A stretch of 64,000 nt of DNA from Atribacterota bacterium (GTDB lineage Bacteria; Atribacterota; Atribacteria; Atribacterales; Caldatribacteriaceae). Made by a program: the position numbers and the translations under genes. Location: assembly GCA_039638595.1 (NCBI GenBank), contig JBDIWM010000001.1:1-64000 (forward strand). Direction: 5' to 3'. Below, piece by piece: positions 34,840 through 43,363 of this stretch (position 1 is the stretch's first letter; each line of letters starts with the position of its first letter). A model generated the notes under the pieces. The model had not been told where the DNA came from, did not search any database, and worked only from the letters and a program-made list of their open reading frames with translations.

Positions 34840-35603
34840 CAGGACCCCTCCATTTCCTGGAAAAAACTTTGAACCTTTCCGTAAAGCATCTCTAAAGAAA
34901 TTTCTGAAAGCGTCTTTCCGTTCATTATTGGGTGTTCTTCATTTTTCTCCTGATAGTCTTTTTTACTTTTGGCATTCACCTGAAGGTTCCAGAAAATTAC
35001 CTGTCCGTACCCTCGGCTCCCACTTCCTCCCAGATAGTCATCCTCCAGAAGGCGCAACCCTTCAACGAGGTATTTGGCCAAGTCGGCAATATGGTCATCC
35101 TGGTAGAAATTTACCATCATTTTTAGAAAAAACCGCGCTCCTGCTGGAATCCGTTCCATGAACCGGGGATGCTGAGCAGTCCCCTTCAAACGGTCGATGA
35201 TGTTCTCGGCTTTTTCCTCAGTGTAGGTGAAATCTTCCTCAAAAGGAAAGCGAAAGGTTTTTCGGTAATGGTCTTCGTTGAGGAAAGCGTCTCGAATATA
35301 TAGCCGAGTCAAAGTTTTACTATCCGAAGAGTGACTTCCGAAAAGCTGGCAAATAAAGCATTCTCCGCACCCACACGGTTCTCCTTCTTTTTTGGCTTTT
35401 CGTACCCCATATTTCCTCTCCAAAAGACAACGAACCTTCCCTTTGAGCGACGAAGCTGGAATATAAGGTATACCTTGCAAGGTTTTGATTACCGGATTAT
35501 CCATGCCCCCAATCTCCATGCTATCCCGGGCTCCTCCAATGTGGAGACCAGTACGGACTTCAATTTCTCCATGCAGAAATACCTTTCCCAAAAATAGCTT
35601 CAT
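34839..35603 (-). CDS. csm3: Type III-A CRISPR RAMP nuclease Csm3
   Basis: A 254-residue Cas7-group backbone subunit that binds crRNA and cuts target RNA every six bases. LHIGGARDSMEIGGMDNPV holds the catalytic aspartate (residue 35), corresponding to Asp33 of studied Csm3 proteins. IPYIPASSLKGKVRCLLE is the glycine-serine RAMP loop, and SGSRGYGQV lies near the end. A cysteine cluster CGCGECFIC suggests a zinc site. The target-RNA-cutting residue is intact, so the complex should be active. Confidence 0.95.
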   Translation of the reverse strand: MKLFLGKVFLHGEIEVRTGLHIGGARDSMEIGGMDNPVIKTLQGIPYIPASSLKGKVRCLLERKYGVRKAKKEGEPCGCGECFICQLFGSHSSDSKTLTRLYIRDAFLNEDHYRKTFRFPFEEDFTYTEEKAENIIDRLKGTAQHPRFMERIPAGARFFLKMMVNFYQDDHIADLAKYLVEGLRLLEDDYLGGSGSRGYGQVIFWNLQVNAKSKKDYQEKNEEHPIMNGKTLSEISLEMLYGKVQSFFQEMEGS

Positions 35604-35616
35604 CGTTTTTCACCCC

Positions 35617-36066
35617 CTACATCTCTCTTGTACTATAAAACTTATGGTAAGCGACCAGAGCCTCAGCAAATTTCCGAATATTCTGTAACGCCCTTTCATC
35701 GCCCGCCTGATTAACGCTTTCAGCAAAAATCACATAGAGCCTACCCAGATTGTCCTTTTTCTTCTTCTGTTCCTCTTTTCCCACCATGTAGGCGAGCTTA
35801 GGTAACCCCAGCAACAGATCTGAGAGCTTTTCGGCATTCCGGATCACTTCGTATACTTTCCGCATGCGAGTCGGATTGATTTCTTGATGATCCTGGACAA
35901 ATTGCTTCAAACGTTCGTTAAATTCCTTAAACTCGCTTGGCTCCATCTGTTCAAAGCGCAGTATCCGTTCCACAAAATCATCTCCAAGCTCCCTTTTGAC
36001 CTTTTGCAACCATTTATTCTCCAGTGGTTCCTGAAAAGATGACCCTTTGCGGTTCATTTCCATCAT
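35617..36066 (-). CDS. csm2: Type III-A CRISPR small subunit Csm2
   Basis: A 149-residue alpha-helical small subunit that forms the minor filament along the crRNA. Helices such as FKEFNERLKQFVQDHQEI and RMRKVYEVIRNAEKLSDLLL (two stretches) match Csm2. Start ATG 36066, whose ribosome site AAGGAGG lies within the end of cas10. It sits between cas10 and csm3 in the normal gene order. The sequence family is variable; position supports the call. Confidence 0.9.
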   Translation of the reverse strand: MMEMNRKGSSFQEPLENKWLQKVKRELGDDFVERILRFEQMEPSEFKEFNERLKQFVQDHQEINPTRMRKVYEVIRNAEKLSDLLLGLPKLAYMVGKEEQKKKKDNLGRLYVIFAESVNQAGDERALQNIRKFAEALVAYHKFYSTREM

Positions 36067-36068
36067 TT

Positions 36069-38450
36069 TTAATCCTCCTTTTTTACTCGCGTCGCCATCG
36101 CCGCCAGTCGGTTTGCCACCAAAACCAATCTAGGGTTTCGAATTTCCTCTCTTTGCAAAACATTTCCCAGAAGGATTCCCTCCATCCGCTCCGCAATTTC
36201 CTTATGGTCCCGCAAAAAGTAGAGAAAACGCCAAACTCTTGGAAAGCGTAAAACACCCTTTAGAGAATCGTTAAGGATGACTTGAAACCCATACAGAGAC
36301 CGTTCAATTTTTTGAAAAATCGCCCGAGGTACATCTTTGGCAAGAACTCGTTTTTCCAAATCTTGATATATTTCGAAAGCCCCGGCATACTCCCTCCAGC
36401 TCAAAACCTCCTCAAAGATACCCACCTTGTCTTTCTTTATCCAGTCTTCGTTACCTTTATCTTGCGGATAATAGGTGCTCTTCGCCTCTTCCAGAGCTTC
36501 TTCCACCATCTGGGCAGCCCGGATAGCGGGAAACTTTGGGGGGACGAAGGACAAACCACCCGAAAGGGTGAGATACTGTGAAGAGCCGGTAAATTTTGCA
36601 AATTCCTGATGGATTTCCTCGGCAAGCTTCACCACCTCCTTCCATCCCCCAATCACAAAAAGATCGTCACCCCCGGCAAATACAGGGTAGAAAAATTTCT
36701 TCTCTACCCGTTCCCGTATCAAAAGAACCAGGTACACCCCGAAGAAGAGCTCCAGACGTCGGCTGAAAGCCCGATAAAAGGAAAGCGCTGAAGCGCGTTC
36801 CCGACCCTTCTTGGCAAGGGTGGAAAAAATTGCTCCCAGGTTATCAACGTCCATCTTCAAATACCCCAAAGCGGGGTCTCCATGTTGATCCTGAACAGAC
36901 GTTTCAGAAATATTTTCAAAGGTCGCATCGGGTAAGCGAAAACTCCCTGGGAGAAATCCATCCGCTAAGCAGCCTTTCCCGATATCCAGGTTGACGTCCC
37001 CCAGCGTATATATCCGCCCCGACGACGAAACTTCGCTACCGAATGCAATCCGAAAACCAAAACCCTGGAACATCTCCCAAACCGTCTGCGGAAAACGCGC
37101 CAAAGGTTTGATTTCCTCCTCTATAAGGTACTGAGCTTTTTTCAGTGTATCGGTAAACTCCACAAACGAAGCACAAGCTGGACAAAGAGAATCCCATTCT
37201 CTTTTCCTCCCACATCGCTTACATCCTTCTCCTTCCCGAATGACCACCTTTTCCGAAGAAAAGCACCATTGGAAGAGGGTCTCTTCACCTAACTCCAAAA
37301 ACTTTTGCCTTTTACGGGTCTCAATGCGCTCTTGGAGACGACTCCGCACCCCCATGAACTCAAAGAGTTCGGCCAGGGAAACTGGTACCCATTCCATGGC
37401 TAAATACAGTTCACTTTGATGGAAATGGAAGAAAAGCGAACAAACTCTTTTCCGGATTTCCGTAAGAATCGACTCTTCACAAAAGGGCAACAAAACCTCA
37501 GCATTGCCACCTCCAAGATAGATAACACAAGCCGAGGAAAGCTTTAATTCCCTCAGAAGATACTTCACCACATATCGCATAAGCAGGTCCAGATATACTG
37601 AGCGACCTTTGATCATTCGCACAGCTTGATCCGAGGGGACAGTAAAAATGAATTTTTGAATACCAGATAAATCCCCCCTCCATAGCCAAAAAAGACGCTT
37701 CTGCATGGAAACGTGATCATTCCTTCCCTCTAAAATAGACTCACGGAGCATTTTCACCTCTCCTTCACTCAGAATCCCATTTTGGACGTCACGATAGAGA
37801 ATCTGAGCAAGACCGGCCACCAGACGTAAGTGGTCGAAAAGAGAAATGTCACCCTCGTAAGAACCAGTCTGCGCTGGCACAGCTGAAAGGTACACCTCTG
37901 CAAGACTCAACAATTGTTCAAAATCCTTAACCAAACGGAGTCGCTCCAAAAAACCCCTGTAAAGGCTTCGATACGCCTCGCGTCCTCGTCGAACTTTGTC
38001 CTTGGGTTGCGGAATGAGATTTTTTGCAGTCATCGCTTCCAGCGAGAAGAAAAGTCTTTCCGCTTTTTCATCAACCCAGGTCACCGGAGAAACCAGATTT
38101 TCGTCAAAATACTGCTCCCCAGAACGTTCCTCTTTTTTCTGCCGTTCTGCCGACTGAATCCAGTCTGCTAGCTGGATGAGATACCCCACAAGGTTTTCTG
38201 GCTCATGATGCACGAGCACAGTCCGTTCCATCTCTTCACTGCATTGAGCTTTCACGTAACTTCCTTGCAGGTCATACCCATCGAACAGGATGCTTTCTCG
38301 AACCGCACGCACAAACTGGGCAGAGTGCTTAGCATGGGCATAGGTTCCCTCTCTAGCAAGATCTGGCGCTAAAGTCAATTCTCGGGAACGCTCCAAAAGC
38401 TTTCCCAAATCATGCATAAACGCCGCAAACAAGACCTGTTCTTCGGTCAT
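36069..38450 (-). CDS. cas10: Type III-A CRISPR large subunit Cas10/Csm1
   Basis: The 793-residue signature protein of type III systems. On target RNA binding it makes cyclic oligoadenylates from ATP and may cut single-stranded DNA. The N-terminal HD nuclease motif is present (FMHDLGKLLERS, residues 11-22, with a second His in HHEPENL). A four-cysteine zinc site CKRCG...CPAC lies near residues 408-428. The palm cyclase motif AGGDDLFVI lies near residues 590-598 with both aspartates. Both activities should therefore be available, in keeping with two cyclic-oligoadenylate effectors encoded just upstream. It begins 18 bases after the CARF-RelE gene. Confidence 0.97.
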   Translation of the reverse strand: MTEEQVLFAAFMHDLGKLLERSRELTLAPDLAREGTYAHAKHSAQFVRAVRESILFDGYDLQGSYVKAQCSEEMERTVLVHHEPENLVGYLIQLADWIQSAERQKKEERSGEQYFDENLVSPVTWVDEKAERLFFSLEAMTAKNLIPQPKDKVRRGREAYRSLYRGFLERLRLVKDFEQLLSLAEVYLSAVPAQTGSYEGDISLFDHLRLVAGLAQILYRDVQNGILSEGEVKMLRESILEGRNDHVSMQKRLFWLWRGDLSGIQKFIFTVPSDQAVRMIKGRSVYLDLLMRYVVKYLLRELKLSSACVIYLGGGNAEVLLPFCEESILTEIRKRVCSLFFHFHQSELYLAMEWVPVSLAELFEFMGVRSRLQERIETRKRQKFLELGEETLFQWCFSSEKVVIREGEGCKRCGRKREWDSLCPACASFVEFTDTLKKAQYLIEEEIKPLARFPQTVWEMFQGFGFRIAFGSEVSSSGRIYTLGDVNLDIGKGCLADGFLPGSFRLPDATFENISETSVQDQHGDPALGYLKMDVDNLGAIFSTLAKKGRERASALSFYRAFSRRLELFFGVYLVLLIRERVEKKFFYPVFAGGDDLFVIGGWKEVVKLAEEIHQEFAKFTGSSQYLTLSGGLSFVPPKFPAIRAAQMVEEALEEAKSTYYPQDKGNEDWIKKDKVGIFEEVLSWREYAGAFEIYQDLEKRVLAKDVPRAIFQKIERSLYGFQVILNDSLKGVLRFPRVWRFLYFLRDHKEIAERMEGILLGNVLQREEIRNPRLVLVANRLAAMATRVKKED

Positions 38451-38468
38451 ACTGTTTCTTTCACCTCC

Positions 38469-39506
38469 TCAATCCTCCACAAAAGGAACGAAATCGTCCT
38501 TGTCTTTGCAACGGATTTTCTGTTGCAACAACGTCTCATAACTTCGGTCACTGTGACGAACCAGGGCACAAATCCATAGAGTTTCGTCCTTCTCGCAGAA
38601 CAATATTCGCTCATCCTGGTGTCCCTGAGGGTAGACAAAGCAAGGAGAACTTTTCAAAACTTTAATCTGAGAACGACGCACTTCCGGTAGCTTTATCTTT
38701 CGGATGATACTTTTTATCCGCTCTTTGACAGCGGAATCTGCCTTCAAAAACCATTGTTGAGCGTTTTTGGAGAGAAAAACGGGCATCGAAGCGGCCACCT
38801 GGAGTTTTTCTCGATACGCCCGAAAAACTGCTTCCCCTGCCGGAGAAAGCAACACAAAGTTGTCTTCTTCCTCAAGCATCGAAGCAATACTCTCCGGTAT
38901 AGTAGGGAAAAACCTTCTGACCTCCTGTTTGGAACGGAGTTCTTCTGAAACAAAACGCAGAAAATCCTCGTGCTCAGCGATCACTGCGTAATTCCAATCT
39001 ACAGGGAGTACAGGCATTTTCACCACTTCCTGAAACATTTCATGGATGTACCACACCGGAACATTGAACAATAATCCGACCAGAGTGGCATAGACTCCTT
39101 CAGCCTTAAACCCTCCAGTGGCGTTGATGATTACTTCCCGCTTATGTATCGTTCTCTCCCTTTCGATGAGGTCAGCCAATTTTCCCACCAACGACCGCAA
39201 ACCCCGCAAACGAAAGTGCGCCTCCCGATAAGAAAGGTAACGGATGCAATCAACAATCGTTTCATATCCATTCTGAGCATAGTGTTGTGCCAGAACCCCA
39301 GCACAGAGTTTTCCTTCTTCGGTATCAGAATGGAGAAAAATAAGTCGATCCCCTTCCTGAAGGAGACGACTCAGGGCATTGGTCTCGGCACATGCTTTTC
39401 GCGGATCCGCCGTATTTACAAAGGTCAAAAGCGTTACAAAATTGAGTGATGACTTTTCAAAAGATCTCAAAAGTGAAGTACCGACAGTGCTTATAACCGT
39501 TCTCAT
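38469..39506 (-). CDS. CARF-RelE ribonuclease effector (Cami1-like)
   Basis: A 345-residue fusion. Residues 1-190 form a CARF domain of the APE2256/TIGR02619 type (MRTVISTVGTSLL and the ligand-site segment INATGGFKAEGVYATLVG). Such domains bind cyclic oligoadenylate. Residues from about 250 look like a RelE toxin fold: SAVKERIKSIIRKI, then YPQGHQDERILFCEKDETLW and ICALVRHSDRSYE. CARF-RelE proteins known as Cami1 cut mRNA on the ribosome when activated. ATG 39506 overlaps the stop of the upstream csm6-like gene (ATGA), so the two effectors are made together. The RelE part is assigned by pattern, not by catalytic residues. Confidence 0.8.
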   Translation of the reverse strand: MRTVISTVGTSLLRSFEKSSLNFVTLLTFVNTADPRKACAETNALSRLLQEGDRLIFLHSDTEEGKLCAGVLAQHYAQNGYETIVDCIRYLSYREAHFRLRGLRSLVGKLADLIERERTIHKREVIINATGGFKAEGVYATLVGLLFNVPVWYIHEMFQEVVKMPVLPVDWNYAVIAEHEDFLRFVSEELRSKQEVRRFFPTIPESIASMLEEEDNFVLLSPAGEAVFRAYREKLQVAASMPVFLSKNAQQWFLKADSAVKERIKSIIRKIKLPEVRRSQIKVLKSSPCFVYPQGHQDERILFCEKDETLWICALVRHSDRSYETLLQQKIRCKDKDDFVPFVED

Positions 39507-40720
39507 GGGGACTGCAGTTCCTGTAGGATTTCTCCATGCGAAGGAAACTTTCCATCCTGACACAGGGTATCCAGAGAACCGACAACCACCACGGCATAGG
39601 CGTATACCTTTTCCCGTAATCTCTTATACATCACCTCCGTAACCGGCTCGATGCCGTGTGCCAAAACGGATTGGTTCCGGATGCGAAGCAAGTCCTGAAG
39701 TTCATGGTCGTCAAAAAACTGTATCCCCAGAGGCTCATTCAAATCCCGCAACAGTTCAAAACTTCGAAAAAGTGGAAGTTGCACGACTCCCTTATCGTTC
39801 CGAAACCCTTCATATTTCTGACGTACTCCTTCAGGAAGTTTTTCCAAGTCCACACCAGAAGAATCAATGCCTTTCCCTTTTAAAATAGTCTGTGCGATAC
39901 CTTCCATAACACGGTACAATCTCGCCACAGCATCATCAAACCGACCCTCATCTTTTCGTCTCTCAGCGTTATTCAAAAGGTCCGCGAGCCGGCACTGATC
40001 ACTTTCAGGAAACTTTCCACCGCGCAATTTTCCCAAAAACCTCTTATTCCGAGGTGGCAAACCTTCTACATCTTTGGGTTCACACTTTCCATGGTCAAAA
40101 AGGTCCCAGTAATGGTAAAAGCGGACGACTGGTTTCCACAATGCTACAAAATTTTGTAATCTTTGCAAAGCACTTCTTTTGCGAATTTGCTCCAAAATGG
40201 CATAACACCCCACAAAATCGTATCGGTCAAAGAGGGTAAAGAGGAAACGCTTTTGGTCTTCCAACCAATAATCAACCAGAGACTGTTCCGAAATGCGTTC
40301 GGTGCCACTTACCACACGTCCACTTTCTCTTTCTCCAGAAACATACGTCACCGTATCGACTCCTCCGAAACACGCCGCCATCACCGCTCCTGCGCTCATA
40401 ATTTTGGTCCCTGAAGTACAATCTAAAAAAACTTCCGCACACGAATCCGATTGTCGAATTTCCTCAATAAGCCGATGGACCACTCCAAATACCCTATCCA
40501 GCGACTCTTTTGCCTCACCCTTCAACCAGATGGTCTTTTCTTCCCTGGGGACTAATCTGAGGTCTTCATCATTCCTCAACTCAGGAATGGTCTTTTGTTC
40601 GCTTTCCTCTGTAACCAGATAATACACGCGGTTCGGACGCAATTGCCTGATCACATGGGCAATCCCATGCGCAACGCCGTTACCAACTCCCACGGTGATA
40701 ACGAGATGTCGCATATCCAC
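39503..40720 (-). CDS. csm6: Csm6-like CARF-HEPN ribonuclease (TIGR02710 family)
   Basis: A 405-residue effector. The N-terminal CARF domain has GVGNGVAHGIAHVIRQLRP and the ligand loop LDCTSGTKIMSAGAVMAACF (about 102-122). A helical middle leads to a HEPN domain with the catalytic pattern RNQSVLAH (R-X6-H, near residue 348). Cyclic oligoadenylate from Cas10 should turn on non-specific RNA cleavage. The family is Csm6-like rather than a close match to streptococcal Csm6. First annotated effector of the operon; a small frame (40774-40893) lies just before it. Confidence 0.9.
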   Translation of the reverse strand: MDMRHLVITVGVGNGVAHGIAHVIRQLRPNRVYYLVTEESEQKTIPELRNDEDLRLVPREEKTIWLKGEAKESLDRVFGVVHRLIEEIRQSDSCAEVFLDCTSGTKIMSAGAVMAACFGGVDTVTYVSGERESGRVVSGTERISEQSLVDYWLEDQKRFLFTLFDRYDFVGCYAILEQIRKRSALQRLQNFVALWKPVVRFYHYWDLFDHGKCEPKDVEGLPPRNKRFLGKLRGGKFPESDQCRLADLLNNAERRKDEGRFDDAVARLYRVMEGIAQTILKGKGIDSSGVDLEKLPEGVRQKYEGFRNDKGVVQLPLFRSFELLRDLNEPLGIQFFDDHELQDLLRIRNQSVLAHGIEPVTEVMYKRLREKVYAYAVVVVGSLDTLCQDGKFPSHGEILQELQSP

Positions 40721-40773
40721 CCACCCCCTCCTATCAAGGCAAACCAGGCTTCACCATAAATTCTATCCTGGTT

Positions 40774-40893
40774 TTAGTCCTCCTTCAAGATACTGTAAAC
40801 CAAGGATAAATGAGAGAAAGCCTTGTAAAACTCCACATCGTAATAACCTTCCCTCGATAACCAAAATTGTCTTTCATCCTCTTTGCCAAGCAT
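40774..40893 (-). CDS. Small 39-residue protein leading the csm operon
   Basis: ATG 40893 to TAA 40774 gives a 39-residue, charged and aromatic-rich peptide (starts MLGKEDERQFW, ends LVYSILKED). An AAGG-type ribosome site with GGGA lies upstream. The composition looks like real protein (balanced charges, F/Y/W-rich), unlike shadow frames here. It lies 54 bases before the csm6-like gene on the same strand. No relative is recognised. It could be a regulator, a toxin-antitoxin partner, or the tail of a lost gene. Confidence 0.35.
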   Translation of the reverse strand: MLGKEDERQFWLSREGYYDVEFYKAFSHLSLVYSILKED

Positions 40894-40952
40894 CACAGAT
40901 TGTCCCGACCTTACAGATTTGATCCTTTTTTAGCACTGTTGTACCATAGAAG

Positions 40953-40971
40953 AGTGTCAGTAGTTGACACT
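40953..40971. promoter_or_regulatory. Operator-like inverted repeat upstream of the csm operon
   Basis: AGTGTCA-GTAGT-TGACACT, a perfect 7-base inverted repeat with 5-base spacer, in the 275-base gap between the epimerase stop and csm6. Spacing of the half sites suits a dimeric repressor. Clear leftward promoter hexamers were not found. Confidence 0.4.
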
Positions 40972-40995
40972 TTCGATGAAAGAGAGAAAAATTTT

Positions 40996-41949
40996 TTACC
41001 TCATATGGAGTACCCCCATTTGAATCAGGTCATAAAAGGCTTCCATTACTGCTCCCTCTGGAGTATATCGTGGAATAAAATGAAGCATTTCCTTGGCCTT
41101 TTCCATCGACACACAGCATCCCTGGCGAACGTGCATCGCAGCTTCTTCCGGATACCCAAACTGCTTATGATACTCTTCCAAGGACATCGTTCGTACCCGT
41201 AACGGTTTGCCCACCAAAGCAAAAAGGAATTCTGCCAACCCCAAAAAGGTCATGGCGTATTTCCCACCACAATTAAACACTTCTCCGACAGACTTTCGAG
41301 GATTTTCCAGCGCAGCGAAAAAAAGTTCAGACACATCTTGGGGATGAACGTGGTGCAGAGTACCAACTCCCCCATCAAGGAGAACAATTTCCTCCCCATC
41401 GCAAATCCTCTGTAAAGTTTCCACATTGTGGTCACCAAAAGGAGTCACGAACGATTTCCCCGGACCAGTAATATGGGTTGGCCGAATAATAGTCGTACAA
41501 ACCTTTTCTCTGGCGGTAATGAGAATATCCTCAATTTGCACTTTTTTGTGGGCATACTCATTCTCCGGAACTCTCGGAGCCTCTTCGCAAGTTGGTACAG
41601 TCTTCGTTTTCCCGTATACCCAGGCGGTGGTACACATCAGAAGGTGCGTTTCCGATCCCGAAAGAGCTTCCACCAAGATTTTTGCACTATCCGGCTCAAA
41701 GGCAATCAGGTCAATAACGGCATCAGGTGCCAGAGAACGGATGTGTTCAGCAAACATTCCTTTCTTCTCTTCTTCCGCCCTCTCGCCCCGTATGAATTCC
41801 ACCTTCTCCCACAAAGGGTGTTTTGGATATGGCTTTGTTGTTCCTTTTGAAAAAACCACCACTTCATATCCTGCAGTCAAAAGCCTTGGTACAAGGTAAC
41901 TCCCAATATGGCCTGTTCCCCCAATGACCAAAACTCTTCTTTTACGCAA
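40996..41949 (-). CDS. NAD-dependent epimerase/dehydratase family protein
   Basis: A 317-residue extended short-chain dehydrogenase with an N-terminal NAD site VIGGTGHIGSYLVPRL. Unusually, the YxxxK pair is replaced by a related EYAHKKVQIEDIL segment (Tyr and Lys present). TIIRPTHITGPG and VHPQDVSELFFAAL match atypical SDRs that act on nucleotide sugars or as reductases. It lies between csm6 and cas6 but has no link to CRISPR function, so it probably interrupts the locus. Start ATG 41949 has AAAGGAGG upstream. Substrate unknown. Confidence 0.85.
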   Translation of the reverse strand: MRKRRVLVIGGTGHIGSYLVPRLLTAGYEVVVFSKGTTKPYPKHPLWEKVEFIRGERAEEEKKGMFAEHIRSLAPDAVIDLIAFEPDSAKILVEALSGSETHLLMCTTAWVYGKTKTVPTCEEAPRVPENEYAHKKVQIEDILITAREKVCTTIIRPTHITGPGKSFVTPFGDHNVETLQRICDGEEIVLLDGGVGTLHHVHPQDVSELFFAALENPRKSVGEVFNCGGKYAMTFLGLAEFLFALVGKPLRVRTMSLEEYHKQFGYPEEAAMHVRQGCCVSMEKAKEMLHFIPRYTPEGAVMEAFYDLIQMGVLHMR

Positions 41950-42440
41950 CGTTTTCCCTCCTTTCTCCTAAGCTATCTTTAGCATACTGTAAAATTATCA
42001 CGATTCGAAGCGCAAGAACACCGAACAATCCAAAATTATCAAGGTGATAGGGATCAACTTTTCTTTTTCTTCTCTGAAGAAATCAAAAATTGGGTAAGGG
42101 AGCAAAACACGCTGTTCATTTCAGGCAGAACAATGTTCAATTTTTCTTCCAAGCTGGCGAATTTCTTTGCCAGCGGTGTTTCCCAAAATTGTTCCAATAC
42201 GTCGAGAAAAAATGCCAGAAAGATTCAGTCAACGAGATTAACCAACGGAAAAGGCCAAAATCTTTCGAAATATTACCTCGGTGCTTCTTACGGTCAATAA
42301 TCGTTGTCCCAGAGTTATCACGGAACGTCTCAACACCCCCGCTTGATCGTACAACGACCAAGATAGGTTCCTTCCCTTGAACCTCCTGAACATGTGAAAG
42401 AGAAAAAATCCCCTGAAAAACGTTCTGAGAAATGGCTTCG
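41950..42440 (-). other. Gene-free stretch with decayed coding remnants
   Basis: Between cas6 and the epimerase gene, 490 bases hold no complete gene. Two short frames look partly coding. One is ILVVVRSSGGVETF followed by NSGTTIIDRKKHRG (about 42240-42400). In another frame, FLDVLEQFWETPLAKKF and SLEEKLNIVLPEMNSVF follow (about 42080-42190). A degraded gene of unknown family is likely. No CRISPR repeats are seen. Confidence 0.35.
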
Positions 42441-43229
42441 TTATTTTTTGGGGGTATCTCCATCGGGTAATGGTTCCCACGTTTCCCACATACCAAACCC
42501 AGCAGAATTTTTACTTCCTAAACCGGTCCAGTATGTCACCGCAATGAGTTCCGAATCACCCTCCACACGGAATACCCCCGTCCATGACGCAATAGGAGTT
42601 CCTTTAAAAAGAACTACTACCCGGTTGCGCTCCTCAGAAAATCGAAATGGTTCAAAGGAAAAGGAAAGGTTTTCAGCGCTTTTTCCGGTGACCAAAAAAT
42701 ATTTCTTCCGAGCATTTTCCACTAGTAAACGGTTAAACTCCCTCTCTCGAGGACTAAGGAAGTGCATTACCCGTTTGTCCTCTTCTACATCCGTCCTGTA
42801 CACCGTCACAGGCGAGAGAAACCGCAATATTAAGGAAGATGACCACCTCGGTTCCGGCATAACCTGGACCTCTGCAAGAAAAACTTGTTGCTCCAAAAGT
42901 GCAATAGACTTCCGCAGAAACGCTTCTCGCAGAAGATTCTCTAAAATTTCCTCCCGGGGCGTAGCAAAAAAGAAGGAAACTTTTCTTGGAAAACAAAGCA
43001 TCCTCCGACCATCTCTTTCCACCGGTTGGCCCCGTTCCAACAATCGAGAAAAGGTAAAAAGTTTAAAACGCCTCTTTTCGTAAAGGAATCCTTTTTCGTG
43101 GAGATTTTTCGCCAATGCTTCAGGAAGTATTCGATAAATGAGTGCTTGCACAAGATGATTATAATGTAAAGGGAGAAGTAGCTCTTGCGCCTTTTCTGCC
43201 ATGAACGTTAAGCGTACTCGCACTACCAT
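42441..43229 (-). CDS. cas6: CRISPR-associated endoribonuclease Cas6
   Basis: A 262-residue RAMP nuclease that cuts repeat RNA to make crRNAs. The N-terminal HYNHLVQALIYRILP carries the usual His-containing helix. The C-terminal glycine-rich loop GLGSKNSAGFGMWE is diagnostic. Start at ATG 43229 with GAAGGTGG nearby. It is divergent from the MATE exporter and separated from the csm genes by about 1.7 kb. Since no array is in the window, it must process repeats transcribed elsewhere. Confidence 0.92.
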   Translation of the reverse strand: MVVRVRLTFMAEKAQELLLPLHYNHLVQALIYRILPEALAKNLHEKGFLYEKRRFKLFTFSRLLERGQPVERDGRRMLCFPRKVSFFFATPREEILENLLREAFLRKSIALLEQQVFLAEVQVMPEPRWSSSLILRFLSPVTVYRTDVEEDKRVMHFLSPREREFNRLLVENARKKYFLVTGKSAENLSFSFEPFRFSEERNRVVVLFKGTPIASWTGVFRVEGDSELIAVTYWTGLGSKNSAGFGMWETWEPLPDGDTPKK

Positions 43230-43300
43230 CCACCTTCTTTTTTCTGCCGTAGCCTATTTTCCCTCTTGATCGATCACTGATTCACCAAGGTAAGATACAT

Positions 43301-43335
43301 TGACCATTGATTTTCGACCGATTGGTCATTATAAT
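43301..43335 (+). promoter_or_regulatory. MATE gene promoter with overlapping palindromic operator
   Basis: TTGATT (43307-43312) and TATAAT (43330-43335), spacer 17. Inside the spacer lies the palindrome GACCGATTGGTC (43316-43327). A matching half TGACCA at 43301-43306 mirrors TGGTCA at 43323-43328. Position and form suit a TetR- or MarR-type repressor blocking polymerase. No such regulator gene lies in the window. Confidence 0.6.
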
Positions 43336-43363
43336 ACCAAAAGTTGAAAAAGGAGAAAAGAAA

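Noticed and set aside
42137-42496. A 119-residue leftward frame after cas6
   Set aside because: Its start lies inside cas6, it has no ribosome site, and coding character switches frame midway; described as a decayed remnant instead.
32000-43300. A CRISPR repeat array near the cas genes
   Set aside because: I looked for regularly spaced 28-37 base repeats on both strands in all gaps and saw none.
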